DNA of 64,000 nt from an uncultured Clostridia bacterium (GTDB lineage Bacteria > Bacillota > Clostridia > UBA1381): NCBI GenBank assembly GCA_947591315.1, contig CANQDD010000008.1:34842-98841 (forward strand), written 5' to 3'. The translations under genes and the position numbers were made by a program. The notes under the pieces are model-generated. The model did no database searches, was not told the DNA's origin, and was given only the letters and a program-made list of their open reading frames with translations. Positions 28,266 to 36,900 of this stretch are shown one piece after another (the stretch's first letter is position 1; each line of letters begins with the position of its first letter).

Positions 28266-29657
28266 CTATTCAGCAATCATTTCATCTATATTCACAACGT
28301 CGCCCGCGCCCATCGTAAACACAATGTCGCCTTCTTTGACGTTTTCCTTGAGGTACTTCGCGATGTCCTCAAATTTGTCAATATACGACGCGTTTACGCC
28401 TCTCGCTTTAATTTCAGCCGCGAGGTTTTCGGGCTTCGTAACGCCGTCGTCCTTTTCGCGCGCCGCGTATATGTGCGTCAATATGAGTTCGTCCGCGTCG
28501 TCGAACGCCTCGGTAAACTCCTTCCACAGCGTCCGCGTCCTCGAATACGTGTGCGGCTGGAACACGCACACTATCCTGTCGTGCGGGAATTTTTTCGCCG
28601 CCCTGAGCGTCGCGGCAATTTCGGTCGGGTGGTGCGCGTAATCGTCGATCACTACCGCGCCGTTTAGAAATCCTTTCTTTTCAAACCGGCGGTGCGTGCC
28701 CTTGAATGTCTCTATTCCCATTGCCGCCTTTTCCGCGTCAACGCCCGACAGTCCGCACACCGCTATAGCCGCGACTGCGTTTAATATGTTGTGGTCGCCC
28801 GGAACATTAAGGCTTATATGACACACCTTATCTCCCTTTTTCATCACGTCGAACGACGGGAAACCGGCGTGGTACGTTATATTTGCGGGGTAATAGTCGT
28901 TCTTTTCCGACATTCCGTAGGTAATAATATCGAGGTCGTCCGCGCCCTTTAACGCGTCCTTTACGTTCTCATCGTCGCCCATTGCCACAACGCTGCCGAC
29001 GCCCTTTGTAAGATACGCGAACTTGCGGAAGCTGTCCTTTATCATATCTATGCCGGTGAAAAAGTCGAGGTGATCCTCCTCGATATTCGTGATAAGCGCG
29101 ATCGTGGGGTAAAATTTCAAAAAGCTGTTCGTATATTCGCACGCCTCTGTGACAAAATAATCATCGCTGCCCGTCTTTATATTCCCGTCTATAAGGTCAA
29201 GCTCACCGCCGACGCTTATTGTGGGATCGAGCCCCGCTCCGATGAGCGCGTGCGCGAGCATCGAGGTCGTTGTGGTCTTGCCGTGCGTACCGCTCACGCC
29301 CACCGCGTGGTGATACTTTTTCATCACCGCTCCGAGAAACTCCGCGCGGTCAATAACGCGTTTGTTTAAGCTGTGCGCGAGAACCATTTCGGGGTTATCC
29401 TCCTTTGCCGCCGCCGTGTGCACGACTACAGCCGCGTCCCTTACGCCCCTGTCGTTTACCGCGCCCACGCCGTAGACAATATCCGCGCCCATGTCGGCGA
29501 GCTTATCCGTTATCGCGCTCTCGTGCCAGTCGGAGCCGGTAACCTTGTACCCCGCCCGGATAGCTATCTGTGCAAGACCGCTCATGCTTATGCCGCCTAT
29601 GCCTATAAAATGTATTCCGTCGTTTTCGGAAAGCTCCGACAACATAAATCTGCCCAT
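28266..29657 (-). CDS. murC: UDP-N-acetylmuramate--L-alanine ligase
   Basis: A 463-residue Mur ligase that adds the first L-alanine to UDP-MurNAc in the cytoplasm. N-terminal nucleotide motif HFIGIGGISMSGLAQI, ATP loop GVSGTHGKTTTTSML, central NIEEDHLDFF, and the C-terminal domain beginning DDYAHHPTEIAATL with QPHTYSRT. Full length. AAAGGAG lies 9-10 nt before the ATG at 29657. It stands alone rather than in a dcw cluster. Confidence 0.96.
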   Translation of the reverse strand: MGRFMLSELSENDGIHFIGIGGISMSGLAQIAIRAGYKVTGSDWHESAITDKLADMGADIVYGVGAVNDRGVRDAAVVVHTAAAKEDNPEMVLAHSLNKRVIDRAEFLGAVMKKYHHAVGVSGTHGKTTTTSMLAHALIGAGLDPTISVGGELDLIDGNIKTGSDDYFVTEACEYTNSFLKFYPTIALITNIEEDHLDFFTGIDMIKDSFRKFAYLTKGVGSVVAMGDDENVKDALKGADDLDIITYGMSEKNDYYPANITYHAGFPSFDVMKKGDKVCHISLNVPGDHNILNAVAAIAVCGLSGVDAEKAAMGIETFKGTHRRFEKKGFLNGAVVIDDYAHHPTEIAATLRAAKKFPHDRIVCVFQPHTYSRTRTLWKEFTEAFDDADELILTHIYAAREKDDGVTKPENLAAEIKARGVNASYIDKFEDIAKYLKENVKEGDIVFTMGAGDVVNIDEMIAE

Positions 29658-29813
29658 GAAAAAAAACTCCTTTAATACAATGCGTTAAAAATACCTATTA
29701 AATCTATTATACACCTGAAAAACACAAATGAAAACCCCTTTTATCAAATTTTAGAAAATTTACGTAAAAAACGGCTTTTTTGTTGATTTTGCGACTAAAT
29801 ATCCGCAAAATGC

Positions 29814-29842
29814 TTGACAAATCGCAATTTTTACAGTATCAT
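29814..29842 (+). promoter_or_regulatory. Promoter of spoVG
   Basis: TTGACA, 17-nt spacer, TATCAT, about 38 nt before ATG 29881. This is a sigma-A type site, unlike the sigma-H promoter of B. subtilis spoVG. Confidence 0.65.
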
Positions 29843-29880
29843 AAACTTAGGCAGAAATATGTCGAAGGGTGGTGAAACAC

Positions 29881-30162
29881 ATGGAAATCACAGATATCAG
29901 GATTAAGAAGGTTACCGGCGAAAGCAAGATGAAAGCGGTTGCTTCCGTAACGTTCGACAATGCGTTCGCAGTTCATGATGTGAAGGTTATTGAAGGTCCC
30001 GAAAAGTTATTTGTGGCAATGCCTAGCAGAAGAACTCCGGACGGAGAATACAGAGACATTGCTCATCCTATCAACAGTGACATGCGTGCGATGCTTGAAA
30101 GCAGAGTTTTGGCTGCGTACGACGCGATAGAAGATGAGCCAGAAATCACCGAGGAAGCATAA
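29881..30162 (+). CDS. spoVG: SpoVG-family nucleic-acid-binding regulator
   Basis: A 93-residue protein beginning MEITDIRIKKV, with VTFDNAFAVHDVKVIEG, FVAMPSRRTPDGEYRDIAHPI and an acidic tail, all typical of SpoVG. In other Bacillota it is a DNA/RNA-binding regulator affecting septation, capsule and virulence genes. ATG 29881 is chosen because GGGTGGTGA lies just upstream; GTG codons at 29869 and 29872 are within that site. Monocistronic with promoter and terminator. Confidence 0.95.
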   Translation: MEITDIRIKKVTGESKMKAVASVTFDNAFAVHDVKVIEGPEKLFVAMPSRRTPDGEYRDIAHPINSDMRAMLESRVLAAYDAIEDEPEITEEA

Positions 30163-30189
30163 TATATTTTAACATAATTTATATAAAAT

Positions 30190-30218
30190 AAAAGCGTTTC
30201 ACCGAGAAACGCTTTTTT
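30190..30218 (+). terminator. Terminator after spoVG
   Basis: AAAAGCGTTTCaccgaGAAACGCTTTTTT, a perfect stem with T run. Confidence 0.9.
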
Positions 30219-30227
30219 AAATCCCTC

Positions 30228-30256
30228 TTGTTATCGCGGCAAAAATACTGTATAAT
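30228..30256 (+). promoter_or_regulatory. Promoter of the CAP-domain protein gene
   Basis: TTGTTA, 17-nt spacer, TATAAT, ending about 20 nt before the start. Confidence 0.65.
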
Positions 30257-30276
30257 AGACTGCGGAAGTGATGAAA

Positions 30277-31092
30277 ATGAAAAAGAATATCCTGCTTGCG
30301 GCTGCCGTGATAAGCATGGCTCTGCCCGCCGTGTGCCGCGCGGAGGACGGTATAAGGGTGTACCTTGACGGCGCGCGTCTTGAATTCGACGCCGCGCCCG
30401 TAATACGTGACGATTCCACGCTCGTGCCGTTTCGGAAAATATTTGAAGCGCTCGGTATGGAGGTCGGTTGGGACGGCGAAGCGCATACCGGCACTGCGCG
30501 AAAGGAAGGACTTACCGTTTCGGTCGTAACAGACAGCAACATCATGCGCGTAAACGGAAAGGATGTAGAGCTTATAACGCCGCCGATAATTATGAGCGAA
30601 CGCATACTCGTGCCGCTTAGGGCCGTATCGGAGGCGGCGGGCGCGGACGTTTTGTGGGACGGCGAAGCGCGGACTGTGACGATAACGTCGGAGGATGCGC
30701 TGCTTGAAAAGGCGGCGGGGGAGGTTCTCGCGCTCACGAACGCGGAGCGGGCAAAAAAAGGTCTTAATCCGCTCGCGCTCGACACAAATCTTACAAAGGC
30801 GGCTGACGCGCACTGCGCCGACATGGTTTCGCGCGGATTTTTCGACCACGTAAACCCCGACGGCAAATCCCCGTTTGACCGCCTTGCCGCTGCCGGCGCG
30901 GAATACTGGTTTGCCGGAGAAAACATAGCGGCAGGTCAGAAAAACGCGGCTGATGCGGTAAAGGACTGGATGAACAGCGACACGCACCGCCAAAACATCT
31001 TAAATCCTGCCTTCAAATCCACGGGCATAAGCGTAAGACGCGGCGGCGAACACGGCACGTACTGGGTTCAGGAGTTCGCGCTTTTAAAATAA
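30277..31092 (+). CDS. Exported CAP-domain protein with copper-amine-oxidase-like stalk domain
   Basis: A 271-residue exported protein: signal peptide (to about VCRAEDG), a stalk domain of the copper amine oxidase N-terminal type (about 20-125; IRVYLDGARLEFDAAPVI, LVPLRAVSEAAGADVLWDGE) and a CAP/SCP domain (about 135-270) with HCADMVSRGFFDHVNPDG, AGENIAAG and HRQNILNPAFKSTGISV. This is the YkwD-like arrangement; CAP domains in bacteria are extracytoplasmic and mostly of unknown activity. ATG 30277 fits GGAAG at 8-nt spacing; GTG 30268 and ATG 30271 are too close. Confidence 0.88.
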   Translation: MKKNILLAAAVISMALPAVCRAEDGIRVYLDGARLEFDAAPVIRDDSTLVPFRKIFEALGMEVGWDGEAHTGTARKEGLTVSVVTDSNIMRVNGKDVELITPPIIMSERILVPLRAVSEAAGADVLWDGEARTVTITSEDALLEKAAGEVLALTNAERAKKGLNPLALDTNLTKAADAHCADMVSRGFFDHVNPDGKSPFDRLAAAGAEYWFAGENIAAGQKNAADAVKDWMNSDTHRQNILNPAFKSTGISVRRGGEHGTYWVQEFALLK

Positions 31093-31107
31093 ATTTTGAA
31101 AAATATA

Positions 31108-31136
31108 TTGACACGTATTGCATATAGTGATAGTAT
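31108..31136 (+). promoter_or_regulatory. Promoter of the lysine-riboswitch operon
   Basis: TTGACA, 17-nt spacer, TAGTAT. Transcription would begin about 10 nt before the riboswitch. Confidence 0.75.
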
Positions 31137-31152
31137 TATATAGAAAAGAAAA

Positions 31153-31398
31153 AAGCAGTGATAGAGGCGCGTTTTCGTATCAGTACGCTTTATGAGGCAC
31201 GCGGTTGCCGTTGATTAAAGCCGAAAGGACAAAACGCCGAAGCGGAAATACTGACTGCGCGTATTTCCCGCTGGGCATGCCGTTAAGAGCGGTATGACTG
31301 TCATTTGAGCCGTTTATGGCGGCAAAATGTTGAGCTATCGTCGTTTTGCAGATACAATTTACGCAAAATATGGCAGCAGCTCAGACTGCTGCTTTTTT
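31153..31398 (+). promoter_or_regulatory. Lysine riboswitch (L-box) with terminator
   Basis: The leader follows the L-box consensus in order: GATAGAGGCGCG, the TATCAGTACG segment, AAAGCCGAAAGGACAAAACG, GCCGAAGCGGAAATAC with its pairing partner GTATTTCCCGCTGGGC, then the ATGCC...GGTATGACTGTCA arm and GAGCTATC at the end of the aptamer. The expression platform ends in a clear terminator GCAGCAGctcagaCTGCTGCTTTTTT (31373-31398), 28 nt before asd. Lysine should favour the terminator and shut off asd-dapA-dapB. Confidence 0.92.
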
Positions 31399-31426
31399 AA
31401 CTAAAAAATTAAAAGGGAGTTTTAGA

Positions 31427-32530
31427 ATGAAGGACAATTACAAGGTAGGTATTATAGGCGCGACGGGAATGGTGGGACAGCGGTTCATAACGCTTCTGCA
31501 CGACCACCCGTGGTACACGATAGAGGTTCTCGCGGCTTCGCCGAGAAGCGCAGGCAAACCGTATAAGGACGCTGTCGGCGCGAAGTGGGCGATGAAGGAG
31601 GATATCCCCGAAAGCGTCGCCGACATGGTTGTAATGGACGCGACGGGCGACGTTGAGAAAATCGCGTCGATGGTGGATTTTGTGTTCTGCGCGGTCGATA
31701 TGAAAAAGGACGAGATAAAGGCTCTCGAGGAGCGTTACGCGAAGGCGGAGTGCCCCGTCGTTTCAAACAACTCGGCGCACAGACACACTCCCGACGTGCC
31801 GATGATTATCCCCGAGATAAATCCGCAGCACATCGAGATTATTCCGGCGCAGAGAAAGCGGCTCGGCACGAAGCGCGGCTTTGTCGCGGTTAAGTCGAAC
31901 TGTTCGCTGCAGTCGTACCTGCCCGCTATGGCGGTTATAAATCAAAAATACCCGATCGACCACGCGCTTGTTACTACGTATCAGGCGATTTCCGGCGCGG
32001 GCAAGACGTTTGAGACGTGGCAGGAAATGGTTGATAACCTCATTCCGTATATCGGCGGCGAGGAGATGAAATCGGAGGTCGAGCCGAATAAGATTTTGGG
32101 CAAGATAGAGGGCGGCGAGATAGTCCCGTCAACGGAGCTGCAAATTGAGTGCCAGACGTACCGCGTACCCGTTTCGGACGGTCACACGGCGGCGATATTC
32201 TTCTCGTTCAAGGACGGCGTAAACAAGCCGTCGGTTGAGGAAATCGAGAATATGTGGCGCTCCTTTAAGGGCGTACCGCAGGAGTTAAATTTGCCGCACG
32301 CGCCGAAGCAGTTTATCCATGTTTACACCGAAGCCGAAAATCCCGACCAGCCGCAGATCAAGACGGCGCGCGAGATCGACGGCGGTATGGCGATAAGCTG
32401 CGGACGTTTGAGGGAATCGATTCAATACGATTACAAAATGGTTTCGATGAGCCATAACACGCTCCGCGGCGCGGCAGGCGGCGCGGTGCTGCTGGCGGAA
32501 TTGCTGACGGCAAAGGGATATATGGATTAA
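31427..32530 (+). CDS. asd: Aspartate-semialdehyde dehydrogenase
   Basis: A 367-residue enzyme that reduces aspartyl phosphate to aspartate semialdehyde. N-terminal VGIIGATGMVGQRF (NADP-binding), the catalytic cysteine in VKSNCSLQSY, VTTYQAISGAGKTFETW and the late DGHTAAIF with catalytic His. It belongs to the longer archaeal/fungal-like ASADH subgroup by these motifs. AAAAGGGAG precedes ATG 31427; the longer frame to 31346 runs through the riboswitch terminator and is rejected. First gene of the lysine-controlled operon. Confidence 0.95.
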   Translation: MKDNYKVGIIGATGMVGQRFITLLHDHPWYTIEVLAASPRSAGKPYKDAVGAKWAMKEDIPESVADMVVMDATGDVEKIASMVDFVFCAVDMKKDEIKALEERYAKAECPVVSNNSAHRHTPDVPMIIPEINPQHIEIIPAQRKRLGTKRGFVAVKSNCSLQSYLPAMAVINQKYPIDHALVTTYQAISGAGKTFETWQEMVDNLIPYIGGEEMKSEVEPNKILGKIEGGEIVPSTELQIECQTYRVPVSDGHTAAIFFSFKDGVNKPSVEEIENMWRSFKGVPQELNLPHAPKQFIHVYTEAENPDQPQIKTAREIDGGMAISCGRLRESIQYDYKMVSMSHNTLRGAAGGAVLLAELLTAKGYMD

Positions 32531-32548
32531 GACAAGATGCGGTTTCCC

Positions 32549-32698
32549 GTGAGCCTCCCTTGTTAAAGGGAGGGGGACCGCCGAAGGCGGTGGAGGGATT
32601 CATGGTAAAAATCAAAAAAGAATCCCCCAGTCGGCTCCGCCGACAGCCCCCTTTGACAAGGGGGCCTTGCGTAGGGGCGACCCTTGCGGTCGCCCGCG
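32549..32698. repeat. Palindromic interspersed repeat, copy R3a
   Basis: A variant closer to the gene-bearing copy at 40291: GTGAGCCTCCCTTGTTAAAG, GGGACCGCCGAAGGCGGT, GGAGGGATTCATGG, short core, GAATCCCCC, TCGGCTCCGCCGA hairpin, CCCCTTTGACAAGGGGGCC end. It is followed by the GTAGGGGCGACC...GGTCGCCCGC hairpin module. Confidence 0.85.
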
Positions 32699-32706
32699 AC
32701 GTCCCG

Positions 32707-32853
32707 TTAGCCTCTCCTTGAGGAGAGGTGGCATTGCGAAGCAATGACGGAGAGGTGGCAACGAGTTTTTGAAAACCACCTCTCAGTCGCGCAAGCGCGA
32801 CAGCTCCCCTCAAGGGGAGCCTTGCGTAGGGGCGACCCTTGCGGTCGCCCGCG
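32707..32853. repeat. Palindromic interspersed repeat, copy R3b
   Basis: Second element directly after R3a, of the R1/R2 type: TTAGCCTCTCCTTGAGGAG, TTGCGAAGCAA hairpin, GGAGAGGTGGC core, CGCGCAAGCGCG hairpin, CCCCTCAAGGGGAGCC end, again followed by GTAGGGGCGACC...GGTCGCCCGC. The two together fill the asd-dapA gap (368 nt). Confidence 0.85.
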
Positions 32854-32898
32854 GACAATTTCCGCATAATCGAATAAATTGATATAGGAGGATATAAA

Positions 32899-33786
32899 AT
32901 GAAAACATTACCGTTCACAGGCTCGGGCGTTGCGATAATCACGCCGTTCGACGGTCAAAAGACCAACTATGACGAGCTTGGCAGACTTATTGAATTCAAC
33001 ATTGAAAACGGCACCGACGCGGTTATAATCTGCGGCACCACCGGCGAGGCGTCGACGATGCCGGACGAGGAACATCTCGCGGCTATCGAGTACACCGTTA
33101 AAAAGGTAAACGGCCGCATACCCGTAATCGCGGGCACGGGCTCAAACGACACGCGCCACGCGATAGAGCTTACGAAAAGAGCGGAGGAACTCGGCGCGGA
33201 CGCGATACTTTCCGTTACGCCGTACTACAACAAAACCTCGCAGCACGGACTTGTCGCGCATTTTACGGCTATCGCGGACGCCGTTAAAATCCCGATTATT
33301 CTCTACAACGTGCCGTCGCGCACGGGCATGTCGTTCAACATAGACACGCTGAAGGAGCTTGCGAAGGTAGAGAACATCGTCGCGGTCAAGGAGGCGAGCG
33401 GCAACATCAGCTACATGGCGAAGGTCGCCGCCGAGGTACCCGAGCTTTACATATACTCCGGCAACGACGATATGATAGTCCCCGCGCTGTCGCTCGGCGG
33501 CAAGGGCGTCATATCGGTACTGGCAAACGTAATGCCGAAGGAGACGCATGAAATGTGCGAAAGCTTCTTTAACGGCGATGTGGAAAAGGCGAGAGATATG
33601 CAGCTTAAGCTGCTCACGCTGATAAACGATTTGTTTATCGAGGTAAATCCCGTACCGGTAAAAACGGCTCTCAACATGATGGGCTTCAACGCGGGCAATT
33701 TGCGTATGCCGCTCGTCGAAATGACGGCGGAGCATAAGGCTAAGCTCGCGAAATCAATGGCAGAGGCGGGTATTAAGCTCGCGTAA
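32899..33786 (+). CDS. dapA: 4-hydroxy-tetrahydrodipicolinate synthase
   Basis: A 295-residue DHDPS that condenses aspartate semialdehyde with pyruvate. GTTGEASTMPDEEH near the N-terminus, the catalytic tyrosine in ILYNVPSRTGMS and the Schiff-base lysine in IVAVKEASGN are present. ATAGGAGG lies before ATG 32899. It is separated from asd by two repeat elements but no terminator or promoter is obvious there, so riboswitch control probably extends to it. Confidence 0.96.
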   Translation: MKTLPFTGSGVAIITPFDGQKTNYDELGRLIEFNIENGTDAVIICGTTGEASTMPDEEHLAAIEYTVKKVNGRIPVIAGTGSNDTRHAIELTKRAEELGADAILSVTPYYNKTSQHGLVAHFTAIADAVKIPIILYNVPSRTGMSFNIDTLKELAKVENIVAVKEASGNISYMAKVAAEVPELYIYSGNDDMIVPALSLGGKGVISVLANVMPKETHEMCESFFNGDVEKARDMQLKLLTLINDLFIEVNPVPVKTALNMMGFNAGNLRMPLVEMTAEHKAKLAKSMAEAGIKLA

Positions 33787-33802
33787 AAAGGAGAAACGTC
33801 CA

Positions 33803-34561
33803 ATGATAAAGATAATAATGAACGGCTGTAACGGTAAAATGGGGCAGGTCATATCGCGCCTTGCCGCAGCTGATGACGAATGTGAAATTGTTGCCGGCTT
33901 CGACGTGAACGACGCTAAGGAAAACGCGTACCCCGTGTTTACCGACCCGAACGAATTTACGGGCGACGCGGACGTTGTGATTGACTTTTCGCACCCCTCG
34001 GCGCTCACGGGTATTTTAACGTACTGCAAATCGCGCAAACTTCCCGTTATCCTCGCGACAACGGGTTACACCGACGGGCAGAAGGCTGAATTTAAGAAAG
34101 CGTCGGAGGAAATTCCCGTGTTCTTTTCGGCGAATATGAGCCTCGGTATCAATCTGCTTATCGACCTCGCGAAAAAGGCGGCGAAGCTTTTGGAGGGCAA
34201 TTTTGATATTGAGATTGTCGAGCGTCACCACAACCAGAAAATCGACGCTCCGTCCGGCACGGCTCTGGCGATTGCCGACGCGATAGATGAAACGCTGTCC
34301 TTCCCCGCCGAGTACGTCTACGACCGTCACGCGGTTCGGAGAAAGAGGAAGAAAACGGAGATAGGTCTGCACGCCGTGCGCGGCGGCACGATCGTCGGCG
34401 ACCATGAGGTTATTTTCGCCGGCACGGACGAGGTCATAGAGCTTAAGCACAGCGCCCACAGCAAGGAGGTTTTCGCTGTCGGCGCGATTAAGGCGGCTAA
34501 ATTTATCGCAACCAAACCCGCCGGTATGTATAACATGAGCGATATTATAAGCGAATTGTAA
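33803..34561 (+). CDS. dapB: 4-hydroxy-tetrahydrodipicolinate reductase
   Basis: A 252-residue NAD(P)H-dependent DHDPR. N-terminal NGCNGKMGQVISRL, central FSANMSLGINLL, the catalytic ERHHNQKIDAPSGTAL motif and GLHAVRGGTIVGDHEV. It starts 16 nt after dapA with AAAGGAG. Together asd, dapA and dapB make tetrahydrodipicolinate for lysine and the peptidoglycan diaminopimelate. Confidence 0.96.
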   Translation: MIKIIMNGCNGKMGQVISRLAAADDECEIVAGFDVNDAKENAYPVFTDPNEFTGDADVVIDFSHPSALTGILTYCKSRKLPVILATTGYTDGQKAEFKKASEEIPVFFSANMSLGINLLIDLAKKAAKLLEGNFDIEIVERHHNQKIDAPSGTALAIADAIDETLSFPAEYVYDRHAVRRKRKKTEIGLHAVRGGTIVGDHEVIFAGTDEVIELKHSAHSKEVFAVGAIKAAKFIATKPAGMYNMSDIISEL

Positions 34562-34570
34562 AAATATCAT

Positions 34571-34596
34571 AAAAGCGTATCACACGATACGCTTTT
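34571..34596 (+). terminator. Terminator after dapB
   Basis: AAAAGCGTATCacacGATACGCTTTT, an 11-bp perfect stem. Confidence 0.85.
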
Positions 34597-34630
34597 GTTG
34601 TCTCTCAAATCAACGTAAGGAGATGATTAT

Positions 34631-35383
34631 ATGAAAGATTACAGCATACAAAACAAGCGTGCATGGGAATATAACGCTTATGAATTTTGGGTTAGTCAGA
34701 TGGGTGCGCCTGCGGAGCGGGCGGAGAAAATCAGGGAAAATCCAATCAAGCAGCTAAAGCGGTATGCGGCGTATTTTGATACGTACAAGGGCGCGAAAAT
34801 CGCGAACATATGCGGCTCGTGCGGCAAGAAAGCCGTTCCGCTCGCTCTGCTGGGCGCAGACGTGACGGTTTTTGACATCTCGGAGGACAACAAAAGATAC
34901 GCTCTGGAGCTTGCCAATGCCGCCGGAACGCATGTAAATTATGAGGTATGCGACGTTCTGGAAATCGACGAAAAATATTACAACAGCTTCGACGTTGTTT
35001 TCATGGAGGGCGGCGTGCTGCATTATTTCCACGACATCAACGGGTTTATGCGTATAATGTATCGCCTGCTCAAGGACGGCGGGAAAATGATATGCAGCGA
35101 TTTTCACCCGTTTACGAAAATATCCGATATATTAAATCTGGAGCAGCCTTCCATGAGCTATTTCTCAACGGACGTATTCGAGGGAGAGATGGCGCACGCA
35201 CGGTTCTTTGATGATGAGATCCGCAGTAAAATGCCTAAATGCAGTTACAGAAAATATACCGTCAGCGAGATAATTAACGCGGTCATAGACAGTGGATTTG
35301 TTTTGAAAAGATTTGACGAACACCCCGCATGGACGAACGAAAATGTACCGGGCGAGTTTACCGTTACGGCGGTTAAAGCATGA
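34631..35383 (+). CDS. Class I SAM-dependent methyltransferase
   Basis: A 250-residue Rossmann methyltransferase. Motif I is ANICGSCGKKAVPLALLGA, followed by the acidic strand VTVFDISEDN, motif IV-like FDVVFMEGGVLHYFHD and LLKDGGKMICSDFHP. The substrate cannot be told. Strong ribosome site AAGGAGATGA. It is convergent with cysK and shares a bidirectional terminator with it. Confidence 0.85.
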   Translation: MKDYSIQNKRAWEYNAYEFWVSQMGAPAERAEKIRENPIKQLKRYAAYFDTYKGAKIANICGSCGKKAVPLALLGADVTVFDISEDNKRYALELANAAGTHVNYEVCDVLEIDEKYYNSFDVVFMEGGVLHYFHDINGFMRIMYRLLKDGGKMICSDFHPFTKISDILNLEQPSMSYFSTDVFEGEMAHARFFDDEIRSKMPKCSYRKYTVSEIINAVIDSGFVLKRFDEHPAWTNENVPGEFTVTAVKA

Positions 35384-35412
35384 AAAAAGCGTATCATGTG
35401 ATACGCCTTTTT
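35384..35412. terminator. Bidirectional terminator between methyltransferase gene and cysK
   Basis: AAAAAGCGTATCatgtGATACGCCTTTTT. The stem sequence is almost the same as the dapB terminator stem 800 bp earlier. Confidence 0.85.
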
Positions 35413-35427
35413 GCTGCTCTTACCTAA

Positions 35428-36360
35428 TCAGTCCGCGAACATCGGGGTTGAGAGGTATCTCTCACCTGTGTCGGGCAGGAGCGCGACAATTGTTTTACCC
35501 TTATTTTCAGGACGCTTTGCAAGCTCTGTCGCAGCCCATACCGCCGCGCCGGAGGAAATACCCACGAGCATACCCTCCGTTCTCGCGATTTCCTTACCCT
35601 TCGCAAACGCGTCGTCGTTCTCAACTCTTATAATTTCGTCGTAAATATCGGTGTTGAGCGTTTCGGGAACGAAGCCCGCGCCGATACCCTGTATCTTATG
35701 CGCTCCGGCTCTGCCCTCGGACAGTACCGGCGACGATGCCGGTTCAACCGCGACGATTTTAACCTCGGGCTTTTTCGACTTCAGATACTCACCCACGCCC
35801 GACAGCGTGCCGCCCGTGCCTACGCCGGCAACGAATATATCAACCGCGCCGTCGGTGTCGTTCCAAATCTCGGGACCCGTCGTCGCCTTGTGGTAGGCGG
35901 GGTTCGCGGGGTTTGTGAACTGGCTCGGTATAAAGCTGCCTTCTATCTCCGCGGCAAGCTCGTGCGCCTTCGCTATCGCGCCCTTCATGCCCTGCGCGCC
36001 GTCGGTAAGAACAAGCTCCGCGCCGTATGCCTTCAAAAGATTTCTTCTCTCAACGCTCATCGTTTCGGGCATCGTGATTATTATTCTGTAACCGCGCGCC
36101 GCCGCGACGGACGCGAGACCTATACCGGTGTTACCCGAGGTCGGCTCGATTATGACGCTGCCCTTCTTGAGCTTACCCGTTTTCTCCGCATCGTCCACCA
36201 TCGCTATCGCAATTCTGTCCTTTACGCTGCCCGCCGGATTGAAATACTCCAGCTTTGCCAGAACAGTTGCCTCCAGATTGTTTGCACTCTCGTAATTGGT
36301 AAGCTCCAAAAGCGGCGTGTTGCCGACAAGCTCCGTTATCGCCTTATATATTTTTGACAT
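35428..36360 (-). CDS. cysK: Cysteine synthase A (O-acetylserine sulfhydrylase)
   Basis: A 310-residue PLP enzyme making cysteine from O-acetylserine and sulfide. [11 protein letters not shown], the PLP lysine in [11 protein letters not shown], the phosphate loop [12 protein letters not shown] and [16 protein letters not shown] are intact. ATG at 36360 with AAGAAGGAAA upstream is the natural start; a 31-codon upstream extension overlaps the previous gene and is rejected. Last gene of the minus-strand metY-ECF-cysK operon, 17 nt after the ECF gene. Confidence 0.96.
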   Translation of the reverse strand: MSKIYKAITELVGNTPLLELTNYESANNLEATVLAKLEYFNPAGSVKDRIAIAMVDDAEKTGKLKKGSVIIEPTSGNTGIGLASVAAARGYRIIITMPETMSVERRNLLKAYGAELVLTDGAQGMKGAIAKAHELAAEIEGSFIPSQFTNPANPAYHKATTGPEIWNDTDGAVDIFVAGVGTGGTLSGVGEYLKSKKPEVKIVAVEPASSPVLSEGRAGAHKIQGIGAGFVPETLNTDIYDEIIRVENDDAFAKGKEIARTEGMLVGISSGAAVWAATELAKRPENKGKTIVALLPDTGERYLSTPMFAD

Positions 36361-36377
36361 TATATTTTCCTTCTTTC

Positions 36378-36869
36378 CTAAAAATTCAACCTGTTTCTGT
36401 TTTTGATAAGCACGGGGATTATAACAGCCGACGCGACCATGCTCATCGCCCACTGTATCGGCGACGACACGAGCGAAACAAGCGCCTGCGCCATTCCGAA
36501 AATCGGAAACTCTGCCACGAAATATCCGCCCGTCACTATCACGAGCGACGCTGCCGCCGCAAGTATGTACCGCTTTACGTTCTGCTTTTCGTGCAGGATT
36601 TTACCTATCGTAAATCCGAGTATTCCCTTTATTATGAGCGTCGGTATACAGTAGATCGGAAATCCCGAAATAAGATCCGCCAGGCTGTGACCTACCGCGC
36701 CGACAGCCGCACCCGCGACGGGTCCCATTACGAGCGCCGCCGCGTAGATAACGCAGTCGCCGAAATGCACGTAACCCTCGCCTATCGGCACCTTCGGAAA
36801 TATCGTCAGCACGCACGCGAGAGCCGCGAGTACCGCGCACCGCGCGATAAATACCGTTTTGTTCTTCAT
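36378..36869 (-). CDS. ECF transporter S component (substrate unknown)
   Basis: A 163-residue membrane protein with about five to six hydrophobic segments. [21 protein letters not shown] and [25 protein letters not shown] match substrate-binding (S) components of energy-coupling-factor vitamin transporters. The AAT module genes are not nearby. It sits between metY and cysK with short gaps, so its substrate may be linked to sulfur amino acid metabolism (inference). ATG 36869 follows AAGAAGGGA. Confidence 0.75.
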   Translation of the reverse strand: MKNKTVFIARCAVLAALACVLTIFPKVPIGEGYVHFGDCVIYAAALVMGPVAGAAVGAVGHSLADLISGFPIYCIPTLIIKGILGFTIGKILHEKQNVKRYILAAAASLVIVTGGYFVAEFPIFGMAQALVSLVSSPIQWAMSMVASAVIIPVLIKNRNRLNF

Positions 36870-36900
36870 TGTTATCCCTTCTTTGCTGTTGATACAGTCA

